The notes beneath the pieces were generated by a model. The model had not been told where the DNA came from, ran no database searches, and saw only the letters and a program-made list of their open reading frames with translations. From Mycobacterium cookii (GTDB taxonomy: Bacteria > Actinomycetota > Actinomycetes > Mycobacteriales > Mycobacteriaceae), in NCBI RefSeq assembly GCF_010727945.1, contig NZ_AP022569.1, positions 1,302,001 through 1,366,000 of the forward strand: a stretch of 64,000 bases of DNA, given 5' to 3'. This document shows, one piece after another, positions 63,701-64,000 of this stretch (positions within the stretch are counted from its first letter, which is position 1; every line of letters starts with the position of its first letter). The translations under genes and the position numbers were made by a program.

Positions 63701-64000
63701 GAACTTCATGGGATCGCGCATGAAGAAGACCGGCGTGTTGTTGCCGACCATGTCGAAGTTGCCCTCCGACGTGTAGAACTTCAGCGAAAATCCGCGCGGA
63801 TCCCGCCAGGTGTCTGGGCTGCCGCGCTCGCCGGCGACGGTGGAGAACCGAATCAACGTGTCCGTCTTGGTGCCGGGCTGGAACACGGCGGCTCGGGTGA
63901 ACTTGCTGACGTCGCTGGTCACCTCGAAGTGGCCGAACGCGCCCCCGCCCTTGGCGTGCGGTTGGCGCTCCGGGATGCGTTCCCGGTTGAACTGGGCCAT

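Overview
The window is a GC-rich actinobacterial chromosome segment, almost certainly from a non-tuberculous Mycobacterium/Mycolicibacterium. The markers are the mycolic-acid FAS-II operon fabD-acpM-kasA-kasB-accD6 with its regulator mabR, S-nitrosomycothiol reductase (mscR), the ptkA/ptpA pair, ahpE, cyp124, a cutinase, a PE-PPE-domain hydrolase, and many GTG/TTG starts with 4-base stop/start overlaps. From memory, gene order from panB to about 48.4 kb follows M. tuberculosis Rv2225 to Rv2266 with insertions and losses; the rest is less conserved. No database search was possible, so all names rest on motif and family recognition.

Layout. 0-5 kb: end of panB, a CYTH-CHAD protein, RNase P RNA, a frameshifted DUF222/HNH (13E12-type) gene under a LexA-like box, a 2OG-Fe(II) oxygenase and a DMT permease. 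5-12 kb: a tightly coupled leftward operon (aminotransferase cobC, Nif3-like, zinc-ribbon coiled coil, RNase HI-phosphatase fusion) diverging from ptkA-ptpA-SURF1, then cobD. 12-18 kb: small accessory genes, including a 47-residue membrane protein, a cutinase, a PAS protein, a PNPOx-like gene behind DosR-like palindromes, a DUF6065 gene, and a partial tRNA-Val copy about 0.5 kb from the intact tRNA-Val. 18-29.4 kb: ahpE-DUF3052, a lipoprotein, aceE, mabR and the FAS-II operon.

29.4-36.4 kb: a TetR-controlled flavin monooxygenase, glpD with a second TetR, and the divergent pair of an alkyl-DHAP-synthase-like flavoprotein and a diacylglycerol kinase, which together suggest glycerolipid metabolism. 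36.4-48.5 kb: mscR with a metallo-hydrolase, a membrane-anchored Hsp70-like protein, a probably Tat-exported catalase-like protein with cytochrome b561, and cyp124. 48.5-64 kb: ANTAR and arsenate-reductase-like proteins, a Na+/H+ antiporter, a PknH-sensor-like lipoprotein, a GT4 glycosyltransferase, a type III glutamine synthetase, fabG3, a PE-PPE hydrolase and a catalase cut by the window edge.

I found no CRISPR array, no intact insertion sequence and no rRNA. The items most worth a second look are the DosR-like palindromes with the nearby tRNA-Val duplication, the LexA box on the broken HNH gene, the glycerolipid cluster, the catalase/b561 pair, and several perfect palindromes upstream of uncharacterised genes.
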